Below, in pieces: positions 39,544 through 48,678 of a stretch of DNA of 64,000 nucleotides (the stretch's first letter is position 1; every line of letters begins with the position of its first letter). The stretch spans positions 372,001 through 436,000 of the forward strand of contig JAPOHW010000001.1 of assembly GCA_029979265.1 (NCBI GenBank). The letters are read 5' to 3'. Below the pieces are notes generated by a model. It was given only the letters and a program-made list of their open reading frames with translations. It had not been told where the DNA came from and searched no databases. The stretch comes from Actinomycetota bacterium (GTDB taxonomy: Bacteria > Actinomycetota > Acidimicrobiia > Acidimicrobiales > Aldehydirespiratoraceae). The position numbers and the translations under genes were made by a program.

Positions 39544-41177
39544 TGACCGAGATCGACCGCTCTGCGCATCATGATCCGTCGTGGCCGACGGTGGTCGACA
39601 TCTACGACACGACGCTGCGCGACGGCAGCCAACTCGAGGGAATCTCGCTCACGGTCGACGACAAGCTCCGTATTGCCGAGCAACTCGACCGGCTCGGCGT
39701 CGCCTTCATCGAGGGTGGTTGGCCGGGCGCCAATCCGAAAGACGATGAGTTCTTCGCTCGGGCCCGTACCGAGCTCGAGCTGTCCACCTCGCAGTTCGTC
39801 GCCTTTGGTTCGACCCGGCGGGCCAAGGGAAAGGTCGACTCCGACCAGACCCTGGCCAACCTGGTCGCCGCTGGAACCGACGTCGTGTGCATCGTCGGCA
39901 AATGCTGGGACTACCACGTCACCGAGGCGCTCAACACGACGCTCGACGAGGGAATCGCGATGGTTGCCGACTCCGTCGAGTACCTCGTTGGGCAGGGCAA
40001 GCGGGTGTTCTTCGACGCCGAGCATTTCTTCGATGGCCACAAGCGCAACCCCGAGTTCAGTCTCGCCGTGCTCGAAGCCGCTGCCATGGCCGGTGCCGAG
40101 GCGGTCGTGTTGTGCGACACGAACGGAGGCTCCCTTCCGCCCGACATCGAAGCCGCAGTCCGTGAGGTGGTCGACCACGTCGACTGCCAGGTCGGCATCC
40201 ACCTGCACAACGACACGGGTTGTGGTGTGGCCAATGCGCTCGCCGCCGTACGGGCCGGTGCGACACAGGTCCAGGGGACGATCAACGGCTACGGCGAGCG
40301 AGTCGGCAATTGTGACCTCGTGCCGATCATGGCGAACCTCGAACTCAAGATGGGGATTCGGTGTCTGCCCGAGGGTCGCCTCGAAAACCTGACGTCGGTT
40401 GCGCACCATGTGGCCGAACTCGTCAACTTCTCCGTCGATCCGCAACAGCCGTACGTCGGTTCCACGGCGTTCGCTCACAAGGCGGGCCTGCACACCTCGG
40501 CGCTGAGTCGGGCGAGCGACGCGTACGAGCACGTGGCTCCCGAGACCGTGGGCAACGGCACCCGGGTCCTCGTGTCGGAGATGGCCGGCCGCTCAACCCT
40601 CGAGATGAAAGCCGAGTCGTTGGGGATCGAACTCGACGGCAAGACCGTCGGGGACGTGATCGACACCCTGAAACGGCTCGAACACGAGGGGTACCACTTC
40701 GAAGCGGCCGATGCGTCGCTCGAGTTGCTCATGCGCGGGGCAGCGGGCTGGATACAGCCGTACTTCTCGCTGGAATCGTTCTCGGTCTCGACCGATCATC
40801 GGTCGGGTACGAATGCTCGACTGTGGAACGAGATCGCAGTCGATGTCGAAACGGAGGCCACGGTGAAGATCTGGGTCGACGACGAGCGTCGACTGGCAGT
40901 CGGCGAGGGAAACGGGCCAGTCAACGCCCTCGATGCCGCCCTCCGATCGGCGCTCGACGATCGCTACCCGGCGCTCGGCCGGATCTCGCTCACCGACTTC
41001 AAGGTCCGAGTACTCGACACCGGGAAGGGCACCGGAGCGGTGACCCGCGTGCTGCTCGACTCGACCGACGGCAAACGAGAGTGGACCACCATCGGGGTGA
41101 GCGAGAACATCATCGAGGCGTCGTGGCAGGCGCTCGTTGACTCGCTCGTCTACGGCCTGCTCCACAGCGACAGCTGA
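39543..41177 (+). CDS. cimA: Citramalate synthase
   Basis: VDIYDTTLRDGSQLEGISLTVDDKLRIAEQLDRLGVAFIEGGWPGANPKD, HLHNDTGCGVANALAAVRAGATQVQGTINGYGER; C-terminal regulatory domain; start overlaps ilvE stop. Confidence 0.93.
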   Translation: MTEIDRSAHHDPSWPTVVDIYDTTLRDGSQLEGISLTVDDKLRIAEQLDRLGVAFIEGGWPGANPKDDEFFARARTELELSTSQFVAFGSTRRAKGKVDSDQTLANLVAAGTDVVCIVGKCWDYHVTEALNTTLDEGIAMVADSVEYLVGQGKRVFFDAEHFFDGHKRNPEFSLAVLEAAAMAGAEAVVLCDTNGGSLPPDIEAAVREVVDHVDCQVGIHLHNDTGCGVANALAAVRAGATQVQGTINGYGERVGNCDLVPIMANLELKMGIRCLPEGRLENLTSVAHHVAELVNFSVDPQQPYVGSTAFAHKAGLHTSALSRASDAYEHVAPETVGNGTRVLVSEMAGRSTLEMKAESLGIELDGKTVGDVIDTLKRLEHEGYHFEAADASLELLMRGAAGWIQPYFSLESFSVSTDHRSGTNARLWNEIAVDVETEATVKIWVDDERRLAVGEGNGPVNALDAALRSALDDRYPALGRISLTDFKVRVLDTGKGTGAVTRVLLDSTDGKREWTTIGVSENIIEASWQALVDSLVYGLLHSDS

Positions 41178-41375
41178 GAACAGCCAGCCCCGTTGACGGT
41201 CGACGGCACGCTGGCGAAGCGGCGGTGATCTCGAACAGCGTGCCTCGATTGCTGGTTGGGAGTGCGTGTCGGCATCGGTGGAACTAGGAACCAACTCCGG
41301 CGAAGAAGAGCAGAGTCACTAGAGTCGGCACCCGGTAGGGAGTCACCTGCAGTGTCAGGGAACGAGGCTGGCCGC

Positions 41376-42476
41376 ATGGATGACATGAGAGACCTCCCGG
41401 TTTCGAGCTCGACTCCCGATCGTCGTGGCGAGTTCGCCTTGATCGTGGTGGCGGTAAGTGTCGGCCTTTTGATCACGGCAACTTTGCTGAATCGACACGA
41501 CGGGGACATCGCCGGCTTGCTCAACGTGGGTGAGAACGCCCCGCACATCGTCGCCCATGTCGAGAGTCAGCTGGGCCGCGAAGTGCCCACGGTCGAGTTC
41601 CTCGGCCACGACGGAAAATACTTTTTCCTGCAAGCTCTCGACCCGTTCTATTTGTCTCCGAGCGAGCACGCCGTCTACCTCGATCGACCCCTGTATCGAG
41701 CTCAGCGAATGCTGTACCCGACGATCGCGAGTGTGGGTGGACTGCTTCCTGCCGAACTCGTCTTGTGGACGATGGTGTTGACGAAAGTTGCTGCCCTCGC
41801 GGTGGGGACCGTTGCCGCAGCACGGCTGTCGAGACTGCGTGGCGGTTCTCGATGGTGGGGCCTCGCGTTCCTGCTGAACCCCGGGGTCATCTTCGAGTTC
41901 GACCTCGCCGGCGCCGGTTTGGTCGGCTTTGCCGCCGCCCTCTGTGGCACTGCGATGCTCGAGGAAGGTCGACATCGCTCAGCCATTGCGTGGTTCACAG
42001 CCGCCGTTCTTGCCCGCGAAGCTCTGTTGCTCTATGTCGCCGGCGTCTGCGTCTACCGACTGTGGCGGACGCATCGGATCCCGTGGCTCCTGGGCGTGGT
42101 ACCGGCGTCGAGCGCGGTCGCGTGGGCGGCGTACCTCCGCTTCCGTCTCGACTCACCCGACGGTGTCACTGAGGTCCAGGAATTCGGTCCGCCGTTCAAA
42201 GGCATGCTCGACTCGTTCGAGAATTGGGTCAACGATCCCGTGTACCTCGCCGCCATCGGCGGTCTCGTCGTCGTCATGCCACTGCTGCTCGTGCACGCCT
42301 GGCGACGGCCCAGCGCGTTGGCCTTCGGTGCCATCGGATTCATCCTCATAGCAGTTCTGATGACACAACAGGTCTGGTGGCGCTTCAGCGACATCAGCCG
42401 GGCCATCGCACCCGTCGTGACCGCCTACATCATCACCGCGTTCAGCCCGCAGACATCGCACAAGAAATCGGGGTAA
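41376..42476 (+). CDS. Polytopic membrane protein of unknown function
   Basis: Multiple hydrophobic segments; MDDMRDLPVSSSTPDRRGEFALIVVAVSVGLLITATLL. Confidence 0.7.
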   Translation: MDDMRDLPVSSSTPDRRGEFALIVVAVSVGLLITATLLNRHDGDIAGLLNVGENAPHIVAHVESQLGREVPTVEFLGHDGKYFFLQALDPFYLSPSEHAVYLDRPLYRAQRMLYPTIASVGGLLPAELVLWTMVLTKVAALAVGTVAAARLSRLRGGSRWWGLAFLLNPGVIFEFDLAGAGLVGFAAALCGTAMLEEGRHRSAIAWFTAAVLAREALLLYVAGVCVYRLWRTHRIPWLLGVVPASSAVAWAAYLRFRLDSPDGVTEVQEFGPPFKGMLDSFENWVNDPVYLAAIGGLVVVMPLLLVHAWRRPSALAFGAIGFILIAVLMTQQVWWRFSDISRAIAPVVTAYIITAFSPQTSHKKSG

Positions 42477-42529
42477 GCGATCACATCCTGCGATGGTCTC
42501 CGGCACACCGGGAGGCAGGCGGTGCCGAT

Positions 42530-43192
42530 TCAGGCCCAGATGACGTCGTGGAGAGGGTTGGGCTCGGGTGGAAACGACCGAGCCTCGCCCCGATGGAATC
42601 GAACTGCGGTCCATGCGGTGACGGCAGCATCGAGGAGGTCATCGGTCAGCGCAGCCCGACCCGCTGTCTCGTCGACGTTGCTCAATTCGAATCCAACCGC
42701 AGTCAGTGCGCGAAGTCGCTGTGTCATACCCGCCCAGGTCTTCTTGCTCGAGGATGCCGGGGCACCGAGGAGTGCAGCGAAGCAACCCTCGGGGTGCGCT
42801 TCGATGACCGGAATTCCGGCTTCGGGAATCCACGCCATCGCCTCACGAATCTTCGGGACGAGGGCCCAGGCCTGACGGCTGATGCCCTTGCCGGTGGCGG
42901 CCCGAGCCGCACGATTCGCAGACGCGTAGTCGTCGGCGTTCATGGCGGCCTTGGGCGGCGTTGCGAACACCGAGCTACGGCGAGGGCCGAGGAAGGAACG
43001 AAGGGCAGCCTCTGCCGGGCGTTCGGCCTCGGGAGTGACGATCGGGATGTCGATCGCCACCACCGCTGCATCGGGTACCACCTTGCAGAGAGCACCCAGG
43101 CTCGGGAGGAAGTGTGCCGTTGTCGACGTGCTGCCGTCCCAGGCAACCGCAATCCACCCCGTGGGGCAGCCATCGACACCGACGAAGCGCAT
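42530..43192 (-). CDS. DUF429 domain-containing protein
   Basis: MRFVGVDGCPTGWIAVAW, VAIDIPIVTPE, VIEAHPEGCFAAL. Confidence 0.85.
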   Translation of the reverse strand: MRFVGVDGCPTGWIAVAWDGSTSTTAHFLPSLGALCKVVPDAAVVAIDIPIVTPEAERPAEAALRSFLGPRRSSVFATPPKAAMNADDYASANRAARAATGKGISRQAWALVPKIREAMAWIPEAGIPVIEAHPEGCFAALLGAPASSSKKTWAGMTQRLRALTAVGFELSNVDETAGRAALTDDLLDAAVTAWTAVRFHRGEARSFPPEPNPLHDVIWA

Positions 43193-43328
43193 CAGCTCGA
43201 TGCTCGTCGCATCTCGACGGCATCGGCTTCGTCCCGAGTACCAGGATCGACCGAGAGTTGTGGACTCGTCATCGACCGAAGTCTCGCGTGTCGGCTCACG
43301 TTGTGCTGCGCTGGCTACGCTTCGGCCC

Positions 43329-43856
43329 ATGGCCGCTCCCTCTCGCGTTCCCACCAGCCCAACGCAGCGCAAGCACTACTCGTCCCCACCCCGGCGATCG
43401 GGGTCGTGGCGGGCGGAGCGGCCCGGCGAGACCATCGGGGCGCTGCATCCGACTGGCCGGGCGCTCGGGAATCCCGGTCCTGACCAGGGCTATGTGCTGG
43501 CGTTGGCCCAAGACCTCACAGCCGAACTGGTGTTGGCACCGGGTGAGCATGTGGCCGACGTCGTGACCGGGGCGTGTGCGGTTGCACTCCGTCGAGCCTC
43601 GATGTTCGGTCGGGGTCCCATGCGTGAAGACCTCGAGATGGCGCTCACGCTGTACGGCTTCCTCGGTGAAGCAGCTCCTGAGCTGGTGGCAATGCGACGG
43701 AAGCTCTTCGCCGAGGTCCATCACACGACGTTGCACTACTTCGCTGGGCGTGAGATTGCGGACCGGGTCGACGCCGACATGCTGAAGGGTCGCGTCGAGG
43801 AGGCCCAGCGCGCGATCGAGCGGGACTGGCGTTCCGCCTTCGGTGGCGACCAGTAG
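43329..43856 (+). CDS. Conserved actinobacterial protein of unknown function
   Basis: 175-aa coding-like ORF with TACGCT -10 upstream of the ATG (leaderless). Confidence 0.65.
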   Translation: MAAPSRVPTSPTQRKHYSSPPRRSGSWRAERPGETIGALHPTGRALGNPGPDQGYVLALAQDLTAELVLAPGEHVADVVTGACAVALRRASMFGRGPMREDLEMALTLYGFLGEAAPELVAMRRKLFAEVHHTTLHYFAGREIADRVDADMLKGRVEEAQRAIERDWRSAFGGDQ

Positions 43857-43874
43857 GCCGGTAGCCTCGCGGCG

Positions 43875-45290
43875 GTGACTCCTCGGGTTCGTTTCGCTCC
43901 TGCGCCAACCGGTTTTCTGCACGTCGGCTCGGCGCGCTCTGCGCTGTTCAACTGGCTGTATGCCCGCAACACCGGCGGGACCATGGTGCTTCGGGTGGAG
44001 GACACCGATGCATCGAAAAAGACGCAGGAGTTTGTCGACGCAATTGTCGACCCGTTGCAGTGGCTCGGCCTCGACTGGGACGAGGGGCCTTATTTCCAGA
44101 GCGAGCGGCTCGAGCAGCACGCTGCTGCAGTGCAACAACTCGTCGACTCGGGGCAGGCGTACTTCTGCGATCTGAGTCGTGAGGAAATCGACCGCAAAGC
44201 TGAGGAAGCCGGTCTGCCGCCGGGGTACCACGGGTGGTCCCGAGACCGCGGTGTCTCCGACGGTCCGGGTGTTGTCGTCCGGTTCCGAGCGCCCGACGAG
44301 GGCTCGACCGTGATCGACGACGTGATCCGCGGGCGGGTCGAGGTGAAACACGCAACCGTCGAGGACTTCGTGATTCGGCGTGGTGACGGCTCTCCGGTGT
44401 TTCTCATCGCAAACGCGGTTGACGACTACGAGATGGGGATCACCCATGTGATCCGAGGCGAGGATCTGCTCAACACCGCCCCGAAGGTCAAGCTGTTGTG
44501 GGATGCGCTCGGCTACGGCGAGCCTCCGACCTACGCCCACCTCCCGCTGCTCACCAACGATCAGGGAAAGAAACTCTCGAAGCGACGCGACTCGGTTGCC
44601 CTGGGTGCGTTTCGTGACGAGGGCTATCTGCCGGAAGCGATGGTCAACTATCTGGCTCTGCTGGGGTGGGGTCCGGCCGATGAGGTCGAAGTCCGTCCGC
44701 TCGCCGAAATCGTCGAACTGTTCAGCCTCGAGGCGGTCAACAAGGCGCCGGCGATGTTCGACGTCAAGAAGCTCGACCACATCAACGGCGAGTACATCAA
44801 GGCGCTGTCACCGACTGCCTTTGTTGCGGCGGCCGAACCGTGGTTGACCGGGCACGACACGCCATGGGCGGCCGGTGCTTATCGGCCCGAGGTCGTCGAA
44901 GCGCTTGCGCCAGAGGTGCAGCAGCGGGTCGTGAAACTCGGCGAGGGGACCGACTGGCTTAGGTGGTTGTTCGAAGCGCCCCTCGACTACGACGAGAAGA
45001 GTTGGACGAAGGCGATGGTCAAGGGTCGTGCCGCCGACCGGGTCCTCGACGGGGTGATCGAAGGGCTCGAAAAGGTTGATTTCGAAGATCCGGAAGCGAT
45101 CGAGGCCGTGGTGATGGGGGTCGGCAACGACCTCACGTCCGAACTCGAGACGAGAGTTCTTTCCCAAGCACCGGTTCGTGTTGCGCTGACCGGTGGGGGA
45201 GCGGGCATCCCGCTGTGGCGGGCGATGTCGCTGCTCGGTCGCAACGAGTGCCTCCACCGGCTCCGGGCTGCCCGAGCTCGTCTCGGTTGA
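43875..45290 (+). CDS. gltX: Glutamyl-tRNA synthetase
   Basis: VRFAPAPTGFLHVGSARSALFNWLYARNTGGTMVLRVEDTD, KLSKRRDSVALG. Confidence 0.97.
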   Translation: MTPRVRFAPAPTGFLHVGSARSALFNWLYARNTGGTMVLRVEDTDASKKTQEFVDAIVDPLQWLGLDWDEGPYFQSERLEQHAAAVQQLVDSGQAYFCDLSREEIDRKAEEAGLPPGYHGWSRDRGVSDGPGVVVRFRAPDEGSTVIDDVIRGRVEVKHATVEDFVIRRGDGSPVFLIANAVDDYEMGITHVIRGEDLLNTAPKVKLLWDALGYGEPPTYAHLPLLTNDQGKKLSKRRDSVALGAFRDEGYLPEAMVNYLALLGWGPADEVEVRPLAEIVELFSLEAVNKAPAMFDVKKLDHINGEYIKALSPTAFVAAAEPWLTGHDTPWAAGAYRPEVVEALAPEVQQRVVKLGEGTDWLRWLFEAPLDYDEKSWTKAMVKGRAADRVLDGVIEGLEKVDFEDPEAIEAVVMGVGNDLTSELETRVLSQAPVRVALTGGGAGIPLWRAMSLLGRNECLHRLRAARARLG

Positions 45291-45300
45291 CGTGGTGCAG

Positions 45301-45918
45301 ATGCGCAGCCTGCTGATGCGGTTGCGTTCCCCCAAGGCGGTCCTCGCCGTCGCTGCGGTCGGTATCACCTATGTCGGTTTCAACTTTGTGGGCGTCCTCG
45401 TCGCCTCGGGAGCCGACCAGCGCGCTCCGGTCGATGCGATTGTCGTGCTCGGGGCAGCGCAGTACGACGGTGATCCGTCACCGGTCTTTCAGCAGCGACT
45501 CGATCATGCCTATGCGCTGTGGAGCGACGGCACTGCGCCGCTGGTCGTCACCACCGGTTCCAATCAGCCGGGTGATCGGGTGACGGAAGGGTTCGCTGGA
45601 TTCGAGTACTTGCGTTTCAAAGGCGTGCCCGAAGAGGCGCTGTTGATCATCACCGACGGGGCGTCGACCTGGGAGCAGCTGGCAGCGACGGCCCGTCAGC
45701 TCCGCCAACTCGACGTTGCCTCGGTGGTGCTGGTGTCCGACTCGTACCACGCCCTTCGTCTCACGCAGATCGCCGACGAGATCGGCCTCGAGGCGTCGGT
45801 TTCGTCGACCGAAAGTGCAACGTCGATCCGCAATCTGGTCAGGGAAACGGGGGCGGTGAGCCTGGGCCGGGTGCTTGGGTACCGGCGGGTCGACAACTGG
45901 ATCGGAGGGGTCGGCTGA
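45301..45918 (+). CDS. YdcF/ElyC family (DUF218) membrane protein
   Basis: DAIVVLGAAQYDGDPSPVFQQRLDHAYALWSDGTAPLVVTTGSNQPGD. Confidence 0.88.
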   Translation: MRSLLMRLRSPKAVLAVAAVGITYVGFNFVGVLVASGADQRAPVDAIVVLGAAQYDGDPSPVFQQRLDHAYALWSDGTAPLVVTTGSNQPGDRVTEGFAGFEYLRFKGVPEEALLIITDGASTWEQLAATARQLRQLDVASVVLVSDSYHALRLTQIADEIGLEASVSSTESATSIRNLVRETGAVSLGRVLGYRRVDNWIGGVG

Positions 45919-45965
45919 CGGGATCGGAACAGATATCGTTTCCCCTGCCCTTCGCGGGCCACCCT

Positions 45966-46037
45966 TCGGGGATGGTGTAATTGGTAACACATCTGGTTCT
46001 GGTCCAGACATTGGGGGTTCAAGTCCTCCTCCCCGAG
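45966..46037 (+). tRNA. tRNA-Gln (anticodon CTG)
   Basis: Cloverleaf by eye: acceptor TCGGGGA/TCCCCGA, anticodon arm TCTGG-TTCTGGT-CCAGA, T arm GGGGTTCAAGTCCTCC; no encoded CCA. Confidence 0.95.
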
Positions 46038-46042
46038 CTGAC

Positions 46043-46066
46043 AACGGCGCCCTGCGGGGCGCCGTT
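46043..46066 (+). terminator. Intrinsic terminator AACGGCGCCC-TGCG-GGGCGCCGTT after tRNA-Gln
   Basis: 10-bp perfect stem, TTT at the 3' side. Confidence 0.85.
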
Positions 46067-46140
46067 TCGCGTTGCTGTTATTCACAGTTTCCTCACGTCG
46101 GGCTCACGACGGCCTCACCTGCGCAGCCGAAGGGTGAGGT

Positions 46141-47334
46141 ATGACGCAGTACACGATCGGCGCATCGGTGTTGGTAGTGGTGGTCCTCGGTCTCGGCATT
46201 GTCGACCGCGTGCCGTTCTCGGACTCGATGGTTGAGGCCGTCGCCGAGGAGCGATTCCTCCCCAGCGAGCTGTCGGCAACACCGGTGCCGTCAACAACAC
46301 CGGCGCCGTCAACAACAACGGCGCCGTCAACAACAGAGCCAATGCACCCGACGACGGCTGAGGCATTCCCGCCACCGACGGCGGTACCGGAGCCGCCGAT
46401 GTCGCGCTCCACACCTGCGGCGAGCGACGGGTCGGCTCGGGTTCGGATCTCTCGCGACGGGACGCCGACGTTCGCAGGCGATTTCGCCGATCCCGACGTG
46501 GTTGCCTTCGGGGGTTCCTTCTTCGCGTTCGCCACCAACACGATGTTCATGAACGTGCCGGTGTTGAGCACCGAGTCCGGTGGTGTGCACGGAGATGCGC
46601 TACCGATGCTGCCGGCGTGGAGCGAGCCACACCATGTGTGGGCCCCCTCGGTCACCGAGGTCGGTGATCACTGGCTGTTGCACTACACGACTCGTCATTC
46701 GGGCAGTGGCCGACAGTGCATTTCGGTGGCAGTGGGCGATCATCCGGCTGGGCCTTTTCTCGACGAGTCGACCGAACCGCTGGTCTGTGCACTCGATCAG
46801 GGCGGAGCGATCGACCCGAGCGTGGTGTTCGACGGTGCTGACCCGCACCTGTTGTGGAAATCTGACGGCAACTGCTGCGGACTCCCGACGATTGTGTACA
46901 GCCAGCCACTCTCGAACGATGGCCTTGCGTTGGCCGGGAGCCCCACCGAGTTGCTTCGAAACGACCTGTCGTGGGAGCGGGATGTGATCGAAGCCCCCTC
47001 GATGATCGAGGCGGGGGACACGTGGTGGCTCTTCTACTCGGCCAACCGATGGGATCATGCGGACTATGCGGTTGGTCTCGCCGAGTGCCAGTCGGTGGTC
47101 GGGCCATGCGAGAAGCAACCCGACCCTTGGCTCGAGTCGACCGACTCCTTTGCGGGGCCGGGTGGACTCGAAGTGGTCACACTCTCGGATCGGGCTGCTG
47201 ATCTCGTCGTGTTCCACGGGTGGGTCGATGGTGAGGTCGGCTACCCGGAGGGTGCACGGGCGCTGTTCGTTCATCTCGTCCGCTGGACGAGGAACGGGCC
47301 CGTCCTCGTCGTCCCCGCCAGCGGGGGATCCTGA
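46141..47334 (+). CDS. Membrane-anchored glycosyl hydrolase family 43-like five-bladed propeller protein
   Basis: N-terminal TM, PSTT-rich linker, DFADPDVVAFGGSFFAFATN, HVWAPSVTEVGDHWLLHYT. Confidence 0.8.
   Translation: MTQYTIGASVLVVVVLGLGIVDRVPFSDSMVEAVAEERFLPSELSATPVPSTTPAPSTTTAPSTTEPMHPTTAEAFPPPTAVPEPPMSRSTPAASDGSARVRISRDGTPTFAGDFADPDVVAFGGSFFAFATNTMFMNVPVLSTESGGVHGDALPMLPAWSEPHHVWAPSVTEVGDHWLLHYTTRHSGSGRQCISVAVGDHPAGPFLDESTEPLVCALDQGGAIDPSVVFDGADPHLLWKSDGNCCGLPTIVYSQPLSNDGLALAGSPTELLRNDLSWERDVIEAPSMIEAGDTWWLFYSANRWDHADYAVGLAECQSVVGPCEKQPDPWLESTDSFAGPGGLEVVTLSDRAADLVVFHGWVDGEVGYPEGARALFVHLVRWTRNGPVLVVPASGGS
46289..46340 (+). repeat. Low-complexity in-frame repeat (P/A)PSTT linker (ccgtcaacaacaccggcg units)
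   Basis: Tandem cgccgtcaacaaca units encoding VPSTTPAPSTTTAPSTTEP. Confidence 0.8.
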
Positions 47335-47358
47335 ACGACGCAGGAGTACCGTCGGGGT

Positions 47359-48345
47359 ATGAGTGCACCCGCAGTGAACGAGAACATGGAGTACCGGCGC
47401 CTTGGCGCCACCGGCCTGAAAGTCAGCGTGCTGTCCTTCGGGAGTTGGGTCACGTTCGACACCCAACTCGACGACGGTCTTGCTGTGGAGTGCATGGCCG
47501 CAGCTGGTGATGCGGGCTGCAACTTCTTTGACAACGCCGAGGCGTACGCCGGTGGGGCGTCGGAAGAAATCATGGGCCGGGCGTTCGCTCGCCTCGGCTG
47601 GCCCCGCTGGTCGTATGTGCTGACCACCAAGGCGTATTGGGGCATCCATCGGGGCGTGCCCAACATGCATCTCACCCTCAACCGCAAGTACCTGCTGCAG
47701 TCGATCGAAGGTTCGCTCGAGCGGTTCGGTACCGACTTCGTCGACGTCTTCTATTGCCATCGCGCCGACCCGGAAACGCCGATGGAAGAGGTGGTGTTCA
47801 CGATGAGCGAGATCGTCTCGTCGGGAAAGGCCAACTACTGGGGAACCAGCGAATGGACGGTCGATCAGGTCCGTGAGGCCATGGCGATCGCAGAGAAGTA
47901 CGGCCTCCACAAGCCCGTCACCGAGCAGAGCCAGTACAACCTGCTCGAGCGGCGCATCGACACCGAATTTGCTGGTCTGGTCGAAGAAACCGGCTACGGC
48001 AACACCATCTGGAGTCCGCTCGCATCTGGTCTGCTCACCGGCAAATACCGCGACGGCGTACCAGACGACTCTCGCGCCGCCCTCGACGGGTACGGCTGGC
48101 TCGCCGAACGCATGTCCGATGCCGCCACGATCGCCAAGGTCGAGAACCTCCGACCCATCGCCGAACGTCTCGACTGTTCGATGGCGCAGCTCGCGTTGGC
48201 GTGGTGCACACTCAGCCCCAACGTGTCGACGGTGATCACCGGAGCGTCGCGGGTCGAGCAGGTCGTCGCCAACTTCGAGTCTCTGGACGTGATCGCGAGG
48301 ATCACGCCGGAGGTCAAGGCCGATATCGAGGCAGCGGTCGCCTGA
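47359..48345 (+). CDS. Aldo/keto reductase (voltage-gated K+ channel beta-subunit-like)
   Basis: [60 protein letters not shown]. Confidence 0.92.
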   Translation: MSAPAVNENMEYRRLGATGLKVSVLSFGSWVTFDTQLDDGLAVECMAAAGDAGCNFFDNAEAYAGGASEEIMGRAFARLGWPRWSYVLTTKAYWGIHRGVPNMHLTLNRKYLLQSIEGSLERFGTDFVDVFYCHRADPETPMEEVVFTMSEIVSSGKANYWGTSEWTVDQVREAMAIAEKYGLHKPVTEQSQYNLLERRIDTEFAGLVEETGYGNTIWSPLASGLLTGKYRDGVPDDSRAALDGYGWLAERMSDAATIAKVENLRPIAERLDCSMAQLALAWCTLSPNVSTVITGASRVEQVVANFESLDVIARITPEVKADIEAAVA

Positions 48346-48419
48346 GGCGCGGGGCCGGTTGGGCAGCTCCAGCCGCATCGCTACACTCAGCGAGCCGACC
48401 ACTCCGGTGGTTCGAACTC

Positions 48420-48492
48420 GCCCCGTTCGTCTAGCGGCCTAGGACGCCACCCTCTCAAGGTGGTAGCACGGGTTCAAATCCCGTACGGGGTA
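48420..48492 (+). tRNA. tRNA-Glu (anticodon CTC)
   Basis: GCCCCGT...CCACC-CTCTCAA-GGTGG...CGGGTTCAAATCCCG TACGGGGTA cloverleaf by eye. Confidence 0.95.
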
Positions 48493-48678
48493 CGCACTGT
48501 TGCGCTCGTACGACCCGGGTCGCAGCGCACAACTGCCGACAGTTCCAACTCGATCGGGAAGTCTGCGAGGCGCCCACCGCCGGGAGCGGAGCCGTCCTGT
48601 CGGTGAGTGTCGTTGGCAGGTTGGGCCCATCTCCTCACCGATCGTCACCCCGGACATCGGGGCTAGTGTGCGCGGGCG

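Noticed and set aside
46289-46340. Possible CRISPR-like or satellite repeat
   Set aside because: In-frame low-complexity PSTT linker codons; no spacers.
46600-48402. 600-aa minus-strand ORF
   Set aside because: Antisense to clear GH43-like and aldo/keto reductase genes; typical spurious high-GC antisense ORF.
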